This document shows positions 36,409 to 48,659 of a stretch of 64,000 nt of DNA, one piece after another (position 1 is the first letter of the stretch; every line of letters starts with the position of its first letter). Source of the stretch: Cucumis sativus (lineage: Eukaryota; Streptophyta; Magnoliopsida; Cucurbitales; Cucurbitaceae). The notes under the pieces are model-generated. The model was not told the DNA's origin, made no database searches, and worked only from the letters and a program-made list of their open reading frames with translations. Where the stretch lies: assembly GCF_000004075.3 (NCBI RefSeq), contig NC_026656.2, forward strand, positions 18,548,607-18,612,606, read 5' to 3'. The position numbers and the translations under genes were made by a program.

Positions 36409-38559
36409 GACCATGAGGAGAAAAAGAAACAGAACATTAAAAAAGACACACGAGGATGATTTTAATAACAATTAAAAGTAGTTTTAAGGATTTGATGGAT
36501 ATTTTGAGAATTTAAGTTGATGGAGGGCGTAATCTTCGTTTGACCATCAAATAAAAAGATTAAGAATTCTTTAAAGAAAAGACTTGTCTTTACTTTTTTT
36601 TTTCTTAGTTAAATTAGTCATTCTTTTACTAATTAACTTAAGCGTCGTAGTACATGTAGTAAACTCAACACCACCTCAGCACAAATGATCTTTTATGTTA
36701 GTAAAACTCAAAATATCAAGACCATACCAAGAAAAATTAGACTAAAGGTTGAGACTATCGAACATTCACACACTAACGAAAGTTTAATATGGATGAGATT
36801 CGAGTGCCAATAAATAATAAAGTGTAATATTTCATAATTGAGTTTAGGTAAAATATTTCATTATTTGTTTTTAAAAAAAACAAAAACAAAAGTGCTCACG
36901 TAGATTTTTTAATTGTATACTTGTTATGGATAATTTTGGACAAAATAACATAACCAACCCTAAACAAGATTAGAAACAATAATATAAATCAAAGCACAAG
37001 ATATATTCATTTAAAAAAAGCATTTCAAGAATAAAATGGACTTAGAAAAGAGAGAAATTGGCTGAAAGACTAAACCTGCCGTACCGATTGAATTCCAAGC
37101 CTATCAAATTGTTAACTAAAACATATCCATGCATACCTAGACTCGGATATAGTTTTTGAATGACCTAGATCGACGTTTCTTAAATATGCATCATTGTACC
37201 TTATATAAAGTAAGTTCATCCACAATCTTAAACTAGAATGCTTGTTGCACTTTTCTACTCACACTTGGGCATTATTAAGTATGTGTGAGCTACAACCCTA
37301 GGTGAAAATTTTCTTTTACTTGGAAGTTACATTTTTATTCTTTGGGAAGAAAGTTGCATTAATTTTCATCAAAAAAAGAATTTATTGTTTTTGGTAGGAA
37401 AAATCTGATACTTTTTCCTATGACTTTGGGTGTCATCATTAGTAATGATTTGCACTAAAAGGTACAAATTATTTAAAAATATCTACGAAATAAATGTTAA
37501 ATCCCACGTTGGTTAGAAAGAGAGTGATTGTGGGTATATAAGTGTGAACAAATCTTCACTGATCCTCAAATGTATTGAAGTAAAACTAAAATCAAAATCA
37601 CGAGAATGTATGTCAAAGTGAACAATAACATATGTAACAAATATCATACTATTGTAGAAATATTTAGAGGGTCATGATCACCGACCTTAATTTCTAGTTA
37701 TCATTAGTTTTCAATTTTCTAATAAATTTATGTTTTCCCTTTAATAAAGTTTGGTCATCTAATTTTGATTTTTTCTGCTCGCCCATGTGTTTTGGCCTTT
37801 TTAGGCATTATTGTTATGGTAGAAAACGGCGAGAAGTTTCCGGTAAAGAAGATGAGTTCTTCGATGTGTGTGTTTTTTTTAATTGTAAAGTTTTGCAATT
37901 ATCTTAAATCTATTAATAAAATTTCGGTATATTTATATAAAAAAATATATAATATTTCCCCCTTATTCTCACAAATATTAAAATTAGAGAATAATTGAAA
38001 AGGCTAATTATACAAGTTGTCTAAATATTTTTAAGTACTTGGTTCTAGCTCGAACAATATTTTTAAATTAAAATCTATTCTTTCAAAATTAATTTAATTT
38101 GATCCATAAATTTTTCAAATGTCAATATTTCCTATACTTCTAAACATATGCTTAGTCCACATTCTTATTTTTTTAAAAAAAAGTAAATCCTCAAATAAAA
38201 ATATGACAAACCTAAAAACTCCAAAAACTATATAAACGAAATTCAATTCATATAGTTTAAATGTCAGTTCATATATCTATTATATTTATGACAATAGACT
38301 GAAATAACTAAAAAAATCCATAAATTACATTATTTCATAAATCACCTAAAGTAGTTATAGGTATAGGTCAAATTTAACAACTTGAAGTTTAATAATAATT
38401 ATGAATTTTAAAAGGAAAATCAAGCAAAAATTTAACTTTATAATTAAGGTCAAATATGTGTCAAATAATCTCGAGAAAAAAAGAAAAGAAAAAAAACCCA
38501 CACGGTCTACAGAAAATATAAAATTCCACGTCAGAAAAAAGCCAGTAATAGAGGGGGAC

Positions 38560-38950
38560 ACCACAAAGTCGGTGTGCTACAGTAAGATGCCAGCTGGATT
38601 ATATTATTTTATATAACGTTAACCGCTCAACTGCCTCGCGAAACTCGAATCACGCTCCAGTGGACTGCGAGTACTGCCACGGTTGCTCCGTTGATGTAAT
38701 CAGGTCCGTCCAAATTACAAACGGAAGAAACTGCACACGTGCCATCCCTAAGAGCGTGAATGGCACGATCTTTGAAATGAGCAAACTTTGAGGCATGTAA
38801 GTTTTACGCCACACTGTAAGGGAGTGGGAAGTGGAGATTTGTAGTCTGTTGGATAGGCTCGAAAGGTCAAAGAGATTCAACTCGATTCACGTGAGATTCC
38901 TTTCCAGCCTGGCGTGGGTCCATCTGGCGTGGAAAATGTTCAGCCAATAT
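38560..38950. other. GC-richer island with two CACGTG boxes, no gene assigned
   Basis: This segment has markedly more G+C than its surroundings and contains cacacgtgcc (38733-38742) and ttcacgtgag (38886-38895), both with the ACGTG core bound by bZIP and bHLH factors. On the minus strand a 76-codon frame (38880-38650) and overlapping open frames exist, but none resembles a known protein. It may be a promoter or enhancer remnant or an eroded exon. Confidence 0.35.
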
Positions 38951-41900
38951 ATATTACTCGCTTTATTTAATTAATCATGTTTTTAATCTAATCATTGTTA
39001 TTATTATAAAGTTTGTTTTCTTTATTTCTGTTTCCGTAATTTACCCTCTCTAGTCTAACTGCGAATATCTTTTCGGGACAGTAATAACAAAATAGTCCAC
39101 AGAAATCATAGCAAGCTTATGTATTATATTCACTCTTTGTTACTGTTTTTCAAATCATCTTGGTATTTGCGGCCATTGTTTTTAACTTTTTATTGTTTAA
39201 ATTATTATGCTCAAATGATGAAGCAAATGTCCACTTGAAATAAACATTGGGTTACAAATAGTTTTTTTAAAAAAGTGTAAGGATTTAATTAGATTTTTTT
39301 AGTAAATAAATCAATAATTAAATCAACAAATTGGCACAAAATTCAAAGAAATTTTTTATCTTATAAACTAAATTATTACAAATGTGAAAGTATGGAAACT
39401 AATGGTTATGGCTAAAATTCATAAACTAAATTATTATAAAATTAAAATTGTAAGCTAAATTTAAGAAAAGTTGAAATAAGTGAGATGACATTGTTGACAA
39501 ATTCTAAGATCTTCATTCATTTTTCTTATCATTTTATGTTCTATGACTAACAATCTTTAATGTATATTCATATAACATAAAGTGACTATTGTCATTTCAA
39601 AAAAGGACGACTTGATTTCTTTTTTCCTTTTTTTTTTTACAAAATCATCAACAAAAGTCTTTTAACTTATAAATTAAGAATGTGGTTGTTAAGTGTAACT
39701 AAGGGATTGATGAAGGTAGGGAAGAAGTTGGAAAATTTACAGCTGTAAAATGTGAAAAATGGGAGAGAGGTTAGTCAAAGATGGTGGGTCCAAATTAGGG
39801 TTTATTTTTTTTAGAAAATTGTTAATGTTTTGTGTTAAACAGCTCTAGCTGTACTGTCATGCCCTAAACGCCACCGATAAGCGCCACTCATTCTGCGTGA
39901 GGGGAATGATTTTATTATTATCTTCCTTATCTTCCGAGATTCTTCAATTTCCACTCTTACCCCTAGTTAACTTTCTCTACCTATTACCTTTACTCATCAT
40001 TTCCCTTTCTCATTCTCCTTCTCAAAATTTCCAAACATTACCTATTCTTTTACCATTTAGAACAAATTATAGATTTGATTCTTTTAATTTAACATCATAT
40101 AGTTAAAACAAAACATCTCTCCAACATTGTGAGAAACCCGGTCTAACAAAATATATAACTAGGAATTTTACCGTGTAACTCCCTCAACTATGGTAGATTT
40201 TAAAATTTTAAATTAGTTGGTGAAAATAAATTTAATTATACATGAATGACACTTCATAGAGAAAAATGATTATAGCTTGATAAAATTGTATAAATAATAT
40301 TTGTAGTACGGTAAATTCTTCGTAAATGGTTTTTAATTGGTCTTTGTATGTGATTATAAATTTTAAATTCTAATTATAAATGATATGGATTAGGTTTATA
40401 TTTGATTGAAGCCAAAAGTTCTAAAAAAATTATAATTTAAAACTATAAAAAATCTTAAGATTCTATCCATCCATTATAGTTATGTCTTTAATAAAAAGAT
40501 AAAAGACGAAAATAATGTAAAAACATTAACCTATGGGGTTATAATGAGACTTCATCTTAATATATAATTTTTAGCCTTGTGAATGTTTTCATATAATGCT
40601 ATCTCATTATTTGTTTTTTTTTTGTTTTTTTTCTAATCGGTAGACTAAAAAACATATAGAATTAATCTGAATTAGTCATTATATATAATATATTGCAAAA
40701 AAATAAATAAATGAGAAGTATATTCTTTTTTTCAATAATTGTTGGTGGAATGAAAATAAATGGGGAGATAGAGATGCATAGAATCAGGCAAAATATTTAA
40801 TTTTGTTTTTATTGTCATGCTTTTGTTTTGTTTTCTATTCTTTTGTTCTCTAAAATAAGAAAACAAGAAAAGAGAAGAAAGGAAACAAGAATTTCTCAAC
40901 CCGTTCTGATTGTACTTCTCTATCTTTTCTTTCTCATCTTGCGAGTACACATTTGGATATCCTATCATTGAGAATAACAAAAAATTCAAACATATAACGA
41001 ACACTAAAAGATGATTTTTAGCTGAACTCCTAGAGGAATCTAAGTTCATTCTCGAACATTAATACAGGATTGGCTGCCTTTAATTTTTACTTTATAACCA
41101 GATCATTACTTGATTATTTCTCAAAGATATGAATTCGACTTATACGTTTGAGGTAATTGCATTGATACCACTTGCTTTGTCTTATCATCTTAAATCACAA
41201 GTTTATTAAAAAATTAATTAAAAGAAAAAAATAATAATTATAATATATAACCTTTTAAAATATGCTCCTCGCCTATTAACATTTTACAAAAAGATTTTTG
41301 TTTCATTTAACATTTACCCTATATAGTTATTATAATTATTATTATTCATCTGATTTGAATAAAATCCAATCTGAAATATTAAATTTAGACGTGAAACTAT
41401 CGAAAATAATTGTCTAATTTTAATCTACATGCTTTAAATTTTTTTAAAAAAGAAGTCAATGCAATTCGTTTAATATTATTATTTTTTTCAATAATCTAGT
41501 CTCTAATACCATCTTATTTATTAATGATAGGTCTTTGTATAGTTTATTTTCTTATATAAAACTATAATTATTATTATTAGTTAATTTAGAAACTAAAATT
41601 ATATAACTTGGAATATAAGTATCAAAATGAAATATATTATAAGGTGAGAGAGAAAAATGATATTTGAATAATAAAAAAAAAGAATAATAATCCGAAAATA
41701 CCCCACTATGAATACGTAGATGATCATGTCTGAAACTAGAAATGAAACTTCCGTTCCACAGGAACATTACAGGGGCAAAACCGAAATTTGAAATAAAGAA
41801 AACAAATCCGGACAAAGCAGAATCACACTGCGGCAAATTGGTTCACAGAAATATATTTAAAAAGCTAAAAAGAAAGAGAAGAGGGTACATAGATCTAGTA

Positions 41901-42031
41901 CGTACTCCCCACCTACTTTACACAACCCAGTTTCCTGGAAGCTCCCCCCTCCCGGCTCCCACCATTGGATTGAACGCCCCAATCAGATTCATGCACCTTC
42001 TCTCTCTACCCCCTCACTTTTTCTCTCCTCC

Positions 42032-42040
42032 TATATAAAA
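42032..42040 (+). promoter_or_regulatory. TATA box of the MYB gene
   Basis: TATATAAAA lies 129 bp before the start codon within a CT-rich stretch (41990-42120). Initiation is expected near 42065. The leader contains no upstream ATG between that point and 42161. Confidence 0.7.
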
Positions 42041-42160
42041 ACAAACAAACCCCATTAACTAATTCTCTCATCCATCTCTCACTCCTCTTTTTCACTCCCC
42101 ACATAATACCCCATTTTTCTCTTTTTTTCCCATTTCTGCTTTAATTTGCAGTTAATTACA

Positions 42161-42889
42161 ATGATGAGAAGTTCGTCTTCTAATTCCTCCTCCTCCGATT
42201 CCACGTCATCTGATTCTTCCTTCTCCGGCAAGGGATTGCGACGCCCGGAGAAGATTAAAGGGCCATGGAGTGCGGAGGAGGATCGGATTTTAACTCAGCT
42301 TGTGGATCGTTATGGAGCGAGAAATTGGTCATTGATTAGTCGTTACATTAAAGGCCGGTCTGGAAAATCGTGCCGGCTTAGATGGTGTAACCAGTTAAGT
42401 CCGAATGTTGAGCATCGCCCATTTTCTCCCACGGAGGATGAGACGATTTTAGCGGCTCATGCCCGGTTTGGTAACCGGTGGGCCACTATTGCTCGGTTGC
42501 TTCCCGGTCGGACCGATAATGCCGTTAAGAATCACTGGAACTCGACGCTAAAACGACGGGCGAGGGAACAACAGCACCACCAACAATTAGTAATGGACGG
42601 AATTACCCCTGAGTGTCATGGCATCAGTAATAATAACAATAACAATGTTGTAAACATTGCTAGTGATTTGAAGCTGTCCGTGTCCGTGTCCGTACCTCTG
42701 GAGGACGATCCATTGACCGCGTTGACTCTAGCGCCGCCGGGAATCGGCGGCGTTAGGACGACGGCAGCGGAGGAACGGCGGGTTGAGAGTTTCCCGGCGG
42801 GGTTTTGGGATGCAATGAGGGATGTAATAGCGAGGGAGGTGAGGGAATACATGACGACGACGTTTATGGAAAATCCGGAGTTTCAATAA
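42161..42889 (+). CDS. R2R3-MYB transcription factor, subgroup 22-like (242 aa, intronless)
   Basis: A single uninterrupted frame from ATG 42161 to TAA 42889. A Ser-rich head (residues 3-22) precedes R2 (about 31-82; W36, W56, W75) and R3 (about 85-133; F88, W107, W126). The signatures [17 protein letters not shown] and [18 protein letters not shown] mark the MYB44/70/73/77-type clade (subgroup 22), whose genes usually lack introns. The C-terminal [18 protein letters not shown] (214-231) corresponds to that subgroup's conserved tail motif, and [10 protein letters not shown] (185-194) looks like a degraded version of its leucine-rich EAR-like motif. Family members act in the nucleus in ABA, auxin and stress responses; a specific role cannot be read here. 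An adjacent ATG at 42164 is an alternative start of no consequence. Confidence 0.93.
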   Translation: MMRSSSSNSSSSDSTSSDSSFSGKGLRRPEKIKGPWSAEEDRILTQLVDRYGARNWSLISRYIKGRSGKSCRLRWCNQLSPNVEHRPFSPTEDETILAAHARFGNRWATIARLLPGRTDNAVKNHWNSTLKRRAREQQHHQQLVMDGITPECHGISNNNNNNVVNIASDLKLSVSVSVPLEDDPLTALTLAPPGIGGVRTTAAEERRVESFPAGFWDAMRDVIAREVREYMTTTFMENPEFQ

Positions 42890-42999
42890 CTGAAATGCCA
42901 GACTCCAATCTGTCTGTCCCCCTTCTCTTTTTTTTTTTCTTTCTTTTTGGCCCATAGAAAGTTGTATTAATTAAATCTCTTGTTAATATAATGATTCAT

Positions 43000-45900
43000 T
43001 AAAGAAAAAAAAAAGAAAAAAGAAATCCAACGTGGCATTACAGCCTGGCATGGCTTGGCATATTCTAATTTCAACTGCCTTTTTCTTTCTGGGTATGATA
43101 TTATTATTTATAAAAGCACGTTTGGATGGAATTAGATTATATATGATTTGAAGGTCGGTCTTGTTGTTATGTATAAGATAAGGTCATCAACTTCAACCAA
43201 TTTGCTTCAACTGTCATATCTCTGTATTCCATGTGTGGAATTCATTTTAAAAAACACATGAAAGATACAGAATGAATGTGTTACGAACTTTCCTTCCCTT
43301 TATAATTTCAAGAATAATATTTATTTTAATGCCAAATGGTGGGGGAGAGGAGAGAGATTCCTTCTGTTTGGATTGCAGATTTTAATTGAGATACGAGATA
43401 TAGTGCTGTATATGCAGAATTAATTCAAATACTTTATTTATTAATTTGTATATCCAGAAGTAATGAGGTCGAATTTGTTTTATTTATGTTCTCCCAAACT
43501 TTTGTTGATATATTAAATTAAAGTAGTTTGGTTCCATACATATTAAATATTAATCTTAAATGATCATTTATTTGTTTTCTTGAGTTCAACAATCACAAAT
43601 AATTGAATTAGAGTTGTAATTAAGTTTAAACTTTTACTAAATCTAATGGAAGAAATCAAACTTTCAATAAGTTAATGGTATAAATTTTGTGCTAGTTTAA
43701 TGCTAACATGTAATTAGAAATTTAATAGACAATCTAACTAATTGATGCAATCTATTTTCTTACCCTAATATGAAATTTTAATTACAAGAAAAATACTTAT
43801 TATTTATGGCAGTAAATTAGAGGTATCTTAATACTATGTTAGAGAGATCAAATAGACATAGAGAGTTTAAATGATCAAAATAAACTTAGCATTACTTTAA
43901 CTTATAGTTTTTTATTATCTAAACTTTAAATCCATAAAAATCGATTAAAATTTCATTTTTATGAATGGAAGAAGGTTGTATTTTGATAATTATTTGATTT
44001 TTAAAAATTAAAATAATTAAAAATTAAAATTATCATACATTGTAACGAGATATTTTGTTTATCTGATTTTTTGTCTTTGAAAATAAATTAAAAAATACTA
44101 ATTTATCGATATGTATATATATAATGTAGTTTTTTTTTTTTCAATGTCTTAAAGAATCAAGACAAGTCGTATAAAATTAAAGAAAAATGTATAATTGTGT
44201 GTATTAAAAGTTTTGAATTTGAGGATTGTCTATAACTTAACCTTCGTCTATTGTGAGATTAAAAAGTTGATTTTTCAAAATTGTGTATTTAATATTTGTT
44301 TAATATATTAGATTTACTTCATTTTTCTTTCAAGATAACACTAGTAAAAAAAATTGAGACAACCAGACATACAAAATTATAATCGAACGAAACCTAAATT
44401 AAACGTCAATAAAAACGATGTACTTGAATTAATTTTGCATATTTATTTTAGGGAAAGAAACCCCAAAAAGCAAAAACTCAAGAACAAACCACAAGGTTAC
44501 GTCTTGAGCCATAAGCATCCACCAAATATAAGGGTTAGAAGAATTATGTAAATATATTAAAAACCTTATACAATATTAAATTTATATAGTAAAATATTAA
44601 AAAGTTACCTACAAAAATATATTTTTTAAAATGACATATATTTCGCAAAATAACTATTAAAAAAGAGTAAAAGTAGTGGGGGCACATGCTTCCTGGCCCC
44701 AATGTAGCTTTTCTGTGCTTTTAGATATTAGAGATGTGATTAAATTAATTATGGCTAACTAAAGTTTTGAATAAACATTTAATGAGAAAATCTGGTCTGA
44801 ATTGATTTGGGTATCTTTTATTAAATTAGTCAAAAAGATTTCATTAATCCCCCCTTAAGCACTTCAAACAATGGGAAGGAAACATTAATCCTCCGTAAGC
44901 TATGTATTTTATTCTCCTCTCCCAATAATAAATGATACAAATAAATTTCAGTTCGTACTTTATAGATTCAAATTTATTTTATTAAGGCTTTTATATTCAC
45001 CTTACAACATCTATTAATACATCTATTAATGGCTAATCATACCCAAAATAATAATAATAATAATTTAAGAGTTCCTTCTTTAAACTTTTGATATTTATAT
45101 CTACTTATTCTTTAAACTTAAAAAAATTTATGTCTAATAAGATTTTAAATATTTTTAAAATCAAAATAATCAATCTTGTTTGATACAAAATAAAAATTTA
45201 TGTTGACTTTTGAGAAAGGGAAAAAGAAAAAAAAAAAACTACAAAGTAACAATTTTATTTTCAGGTTTCTGTTTTCTTCTAATTATATTTCCGAACATTA
45301 ATCATTTTATCTAAGTCTCTATAAAATAAAAATCTAGGCACAATGTTATCACTTCTCATTTTGTTATACTTATACAACTTTTATGTGTATTTTTTTTTAT
45401 TAACGTTTAAATCTGTTAAATCATTTCTTAAATATTAAAAGTAATTGTTAGAGAGCATTAATGCAATCAATCTCGTGAACAATCGGGCTCAAATTGGAGA
45501 AACTAATAGTCATTTGTTCTCCTCCCACTCCCAGCGCGCAAGTAATAAGGGGTGGTTCCACTTGGTCCACACCAACCAAAATGCCTTCTTCACCGGTTCA
45601 TTGCATTGGTACGTCCAAAATCCTTATCTTTTTGCAGTAGTAGTAAGTAGAGACTGGGACCGACATGTCGGCTGATGGGTGGAATTTGAAGATTTATTCA
45701 AAACAAAAGCCCAGTGCATGAAGTAACAAACCAATAGAACTAAAGTACCGGTTAGTCGGTGAGGGTCAATATGAGCCGGTGCGTAAGTTTCATGAGTTAA
45801 TATACTTAATATTGAACACCAATCATTAATTAATCGTTTGTTACATGCAAAATGCTATTATATCATTTCAAGTTGAAAAACTTTTTACTCCTATAATCTA

Positions 45901-46080
45901 TCATTAATAGATTTAGATAGACTGTCGTAGTTTATCGATGATTAATGATAGATCAAATATTTGCAATATAGTTTATTAGTAATAGATTTTTATTATTGAT
46001 AAATTTTGCCAGATTTTAAAATTATTTTAATGGTTATATTTCCAACAATCTTCTGCTAGTTCTATTAAACAGCAAAATTT
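43000..46080. other. AT-rich intergenic region between the MYB and thioredoxin-like genes
   Basis: The first 100-150 bp hold the likely MYB 3' end. The rest is AT-rich without recognisable genes. A GC-richer patch at 45480-45680 has a 76-codon open frame with no family resemblance. The dispersed repeat at 45850-46045 closes the region. Confidence 0.5.
45850..46045. repeat. Degenerate member of the dispersed repeat family, upstream of the thioredoxin-like gene
   Basis: The motifs aatctatcattaatagattt, gatagactgtcg, tttgcaatatagtttattag and attattgataaattttgcca follow the same order as the core of copies A and B. It ends just before the site II block of the next gene's promoter. Confidence 0.45.
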
Positions 46081-46103
46081 CTATAAGGGGGCTTATAAAC
46101 TAA

Positions 46104-46156
46104 GGCCCACACAAGATTTAAACGGACACAAAAGTAAGGCCCAATGGCTTGGCCCA
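46104..46156 (+). promoter_or_regulatory. Cluster of three GGCCCA site II elements
   Basis: GGCCCA occurs at 46104-46109, 46138-46143 and 46151-46156. Such clusters (TCP-bound site II elements) are common in promoters of plant housekeeping and organelle-related nuclear genes. They precede the likely leader exon of the thioredoxin-like gene. Confidence 0.55.
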
Positions 46157-46229
46157 AACAACAGAAAATGAGGCCGCATTCCCAATTCGACCATCGGCTC
46201 ACTAAACACATTTTTCCGGAAACTAAAAG

Positions 46230-46504
46230 AAAAAAGAAACTCATAAAAGAAAAAAGAAAAAGAAGGGAGAATGGAGGCAGAAAAGCCATCTTCAGTGCTC
46301 GCCTTGCTTTGTTAGCTGTTGCCATTTTCACATCCTTCTATTTGGTTCCTACGAATTACGCAAAGGAATTCGAAGTTGCATCTCTTTTCTCAATGTGTGA
46401 AATTTCTGTAAGCTAGTTTTCTTCTATTGTTGGCGAAGCAAATTGAACTCCTGTCGGCCTCTCACTCACCATTTCTGAATACTCAGCTTCTGGAAGCTCA
46501 ACGA
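46230..46504 (+). other. Probable 5' UTR exon of the thioredoxin-like gene
   Basis: A donor-like site (CAACGAG|GTATTAGG) at 46504/46505 and an acceptor (tttgcag) at 47553-47559 suggest a leader intron of about 1.05 kb before the coding exon. The exon contains an upstream ORF, 46271-46315 (14 codons, starting MEAEKPSSVL). Its 5' limit is unknown. Confidence 0.4.
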
Positions 46505-47617
46505 GGTATTAGGTTTTCTTCGTTTCCCTTTAATTTTTTTTATCCTTAGGTATTAGATGTTATTGGGTTTAGAATTCTAAGCCCACTGGAATTCTTTAAT
46601 TAAAATTCAAGTTAATCACTTTAATCTAGTGAACAATGAAATTTATAGCGACGTTCAGAAATAATCCCTTGTTTATGGTCATGTTTGGAGGAATTTTAGA
46701 ATAGTTAGGAGTTAATATTAATTTGTTGTGGTTAGAAGTGTGTGTAAGAGTTGTTTAGTTGGAGTTGAAAATATCACAGAGGGAAAGATGACAAAATAAA
46801 GTTTCTTAATAAATGTGCAAAAAGTACGACAGTGAACACTGAAAACTGTTAAAGTGATGGAGCAGAGTTTTTCAACACTGACTTGTGAAGTTGATATGCC
46901 AAACACTCCGGCAACATGACTGTTGTAATGTTTAGAATCACTATGAAATATGTGGTTAATCATTTAAAATAAACATTAAATTTGTAAACATGTTTGAGAG
47001 TAATTTTAAAACTCAACAGAAGTAAGTTTACCAATCACCCCAAACATGGCTTGGATATGAACTTGAATTCATTTAACTGGCTCAAGCGTGGCGAGTTTCA
47101 GATATTTGCACCTAACTTTAATATAGCAGGCAAGAGGAAAATGGAAGTGGATAACCCTAGAAAAAGATTTTTTTTCATTGTACTTTGCTCGTGCCAGTTT
47201 ATTCTATCAAGCTCTCAACTTCATTATGTCACATGTCTGCTATGGCGTGCTCTGTCATTATTTGGGAGAGACTAAGTACAGTGTCAAACTTAAAATTCAA
47301 TAATGTTACCCCTTTTACTTTTTCGGTGCTACCTTTGTATTTTTTTCATTTTCTTCTCAATGAAAGTTCAGTTATTCACTTAAAAAACATATTCACGTTT
47401 TGACATCCAAATATGGGGAAGAAACTATTGAGTGATTGATTTGAAACTTTTCAAGTGTGCAGAGACTGTATCGATGTAACCATCAAAGACTCAGGATTAA
47501 ATTTAATTTAATCTGACTTTTGTTGCACAAACTTTATGTTTTGTATTTTCATTTGCAGGGGTAAGGTGATAGTTGTCACTTTTAGATTTAAAGGAAAGAG
47601 GAAAGTTAAAGAATATA

Positions 47618-48594
47618 ATGGGTTCAACACCCAAACAGCCTTTCTTTTGCTTCAAATGGCCATGGGACGTAGACCCAAAAAATCGTTCAGACTGTTCGTT
47701 TGAGAGTCCTTGGTTGTTCAAATCATTGCAAAATGTGGGTGGCTTTGCTTTCGATTTTGTAAATAAAGCTTCAAAATCATCGCCTCCATGGATGACTTTT
47801 AAGTCATTGCAATTCAACCCCTTAACTGGTGGAAATAAGATATCTCAGTCTAGAAAGATGTTAACTCCTGAAGAGCAGGGGGAAGCAGAAAATAGAGCAT
47901 TGGCAGCAGCATTAGCCAGTGGGAAAGAAGCCACCATAATCGAGTTTTACTCGCCCAAATGTCTCCTTTGCAATTCCTTGCTTAATATTGTTACGGAGAT
48001 GGAAGCAAGGAATTCAGATTGGCTTAATATTGTGATGGCAGATGCAGAGAATGATAAATGGCTGCCTGAGGTGTTCAACTCTCCTCTTACCTCACATTTA
48101 TATGTCAACTGTGGCTTTAGGAATTCTAGTTAATTCTAAAAATTGCGTTTTTAGTGAATATATTATCATGGTTTATCGTTTTCAGATGAGTTGATAAAGT
48201 ATTCTTTAGCCATAATTTAGTAGGGGTTAATTTATGTTATCTTGCAGTTTGAATCAATGCACATTTGATTGAAAATTGCTGAATGCAACTATGAAACCTT
48301 CAATCGTTTTCGACATTCATTTTGATAGTTTTGTTTTTTTTCTTCTTGGAAATTGAATGTATAAACTGAAATATTTCCCGTTTGGTTGAATGCTGGGTTA
48401 GCACTGCTCCTGATGATCTTGCTTGCATCTTTGTGCAGCTTCTTCATTATGACATTACATATGTTCCTTGCTTTGTGTTGCTGGACAAACACGGCAAGGC
48501 GCTGGCAAAGACGAGTCTTCCTAGTAGTCGGCTTCATGTAATTGCAGGGCTTTCTCATCTTATCAAAATGAAATCGCCCAAGAGCACTCCCTGA
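47618..48594 (+). CDS. Thioredoxin-fold protein with CLLC site (202 aa)
   Basis: Two coding exons, 47618-48070 and 48439-48594, joined in phase 0 (GAG|GTGTTC ... TTTGTGCAG|CTT), giving 203 codons with TGA. Residues 1-85 contain Phe/Trp-rich stretches with no known domain. From about 88 the protein is thioredoxin-like: helix [17 protein letters not shown], strand [11 protein letters not shown] with C115-L-L-C118, then [11 protein letters not shown] and [18 protein letters not shown], with V160-P161 as the cis-Pro position. The active-site Trp of classical thioredoxins (WCGPC) is replaced by Lys-Cys (KCLLC), so redox behaviour may differ. I do not recognise a named plant family. The N-terminus could be a transit peptide but has few of the usual features. 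Confidence 0.8.
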
Positions 48595-48659
48595 ATCAGA
48601 TAATAAGCCACCATGTTTGTGAAAGCTGTGATTTAGATGGCATGGGTAAGAACTGTAGT

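Larger units (their letters stand above)
31523..41700. other. Gene-poor AT-rich region of about 10 kb
   Basis: No gene is recognised. Open frames are short and low-complexity. Contents worth noting: the dispersed repeats, a GGAAA pentamer run (34739-34769), an AT dinucleotide microsatellite (36378-36405), a small GC-rich patch (36121-36175), a snRNA-promoter-like pair near 37502-37542, and a GC-richer island with ACGTG boxes (38560-38950). The last 300 bp presumably belong to the MYB promoter. Confidence 0.5.

Noticed and set aside
46144-46416. 90-codon Lys/Arg-rich open frame beginning MAWPKQQKMR
   Set aside because: It overlaps the site II promoter cluster and the leader exon, has low-complexity basic content, and resembles no protein.
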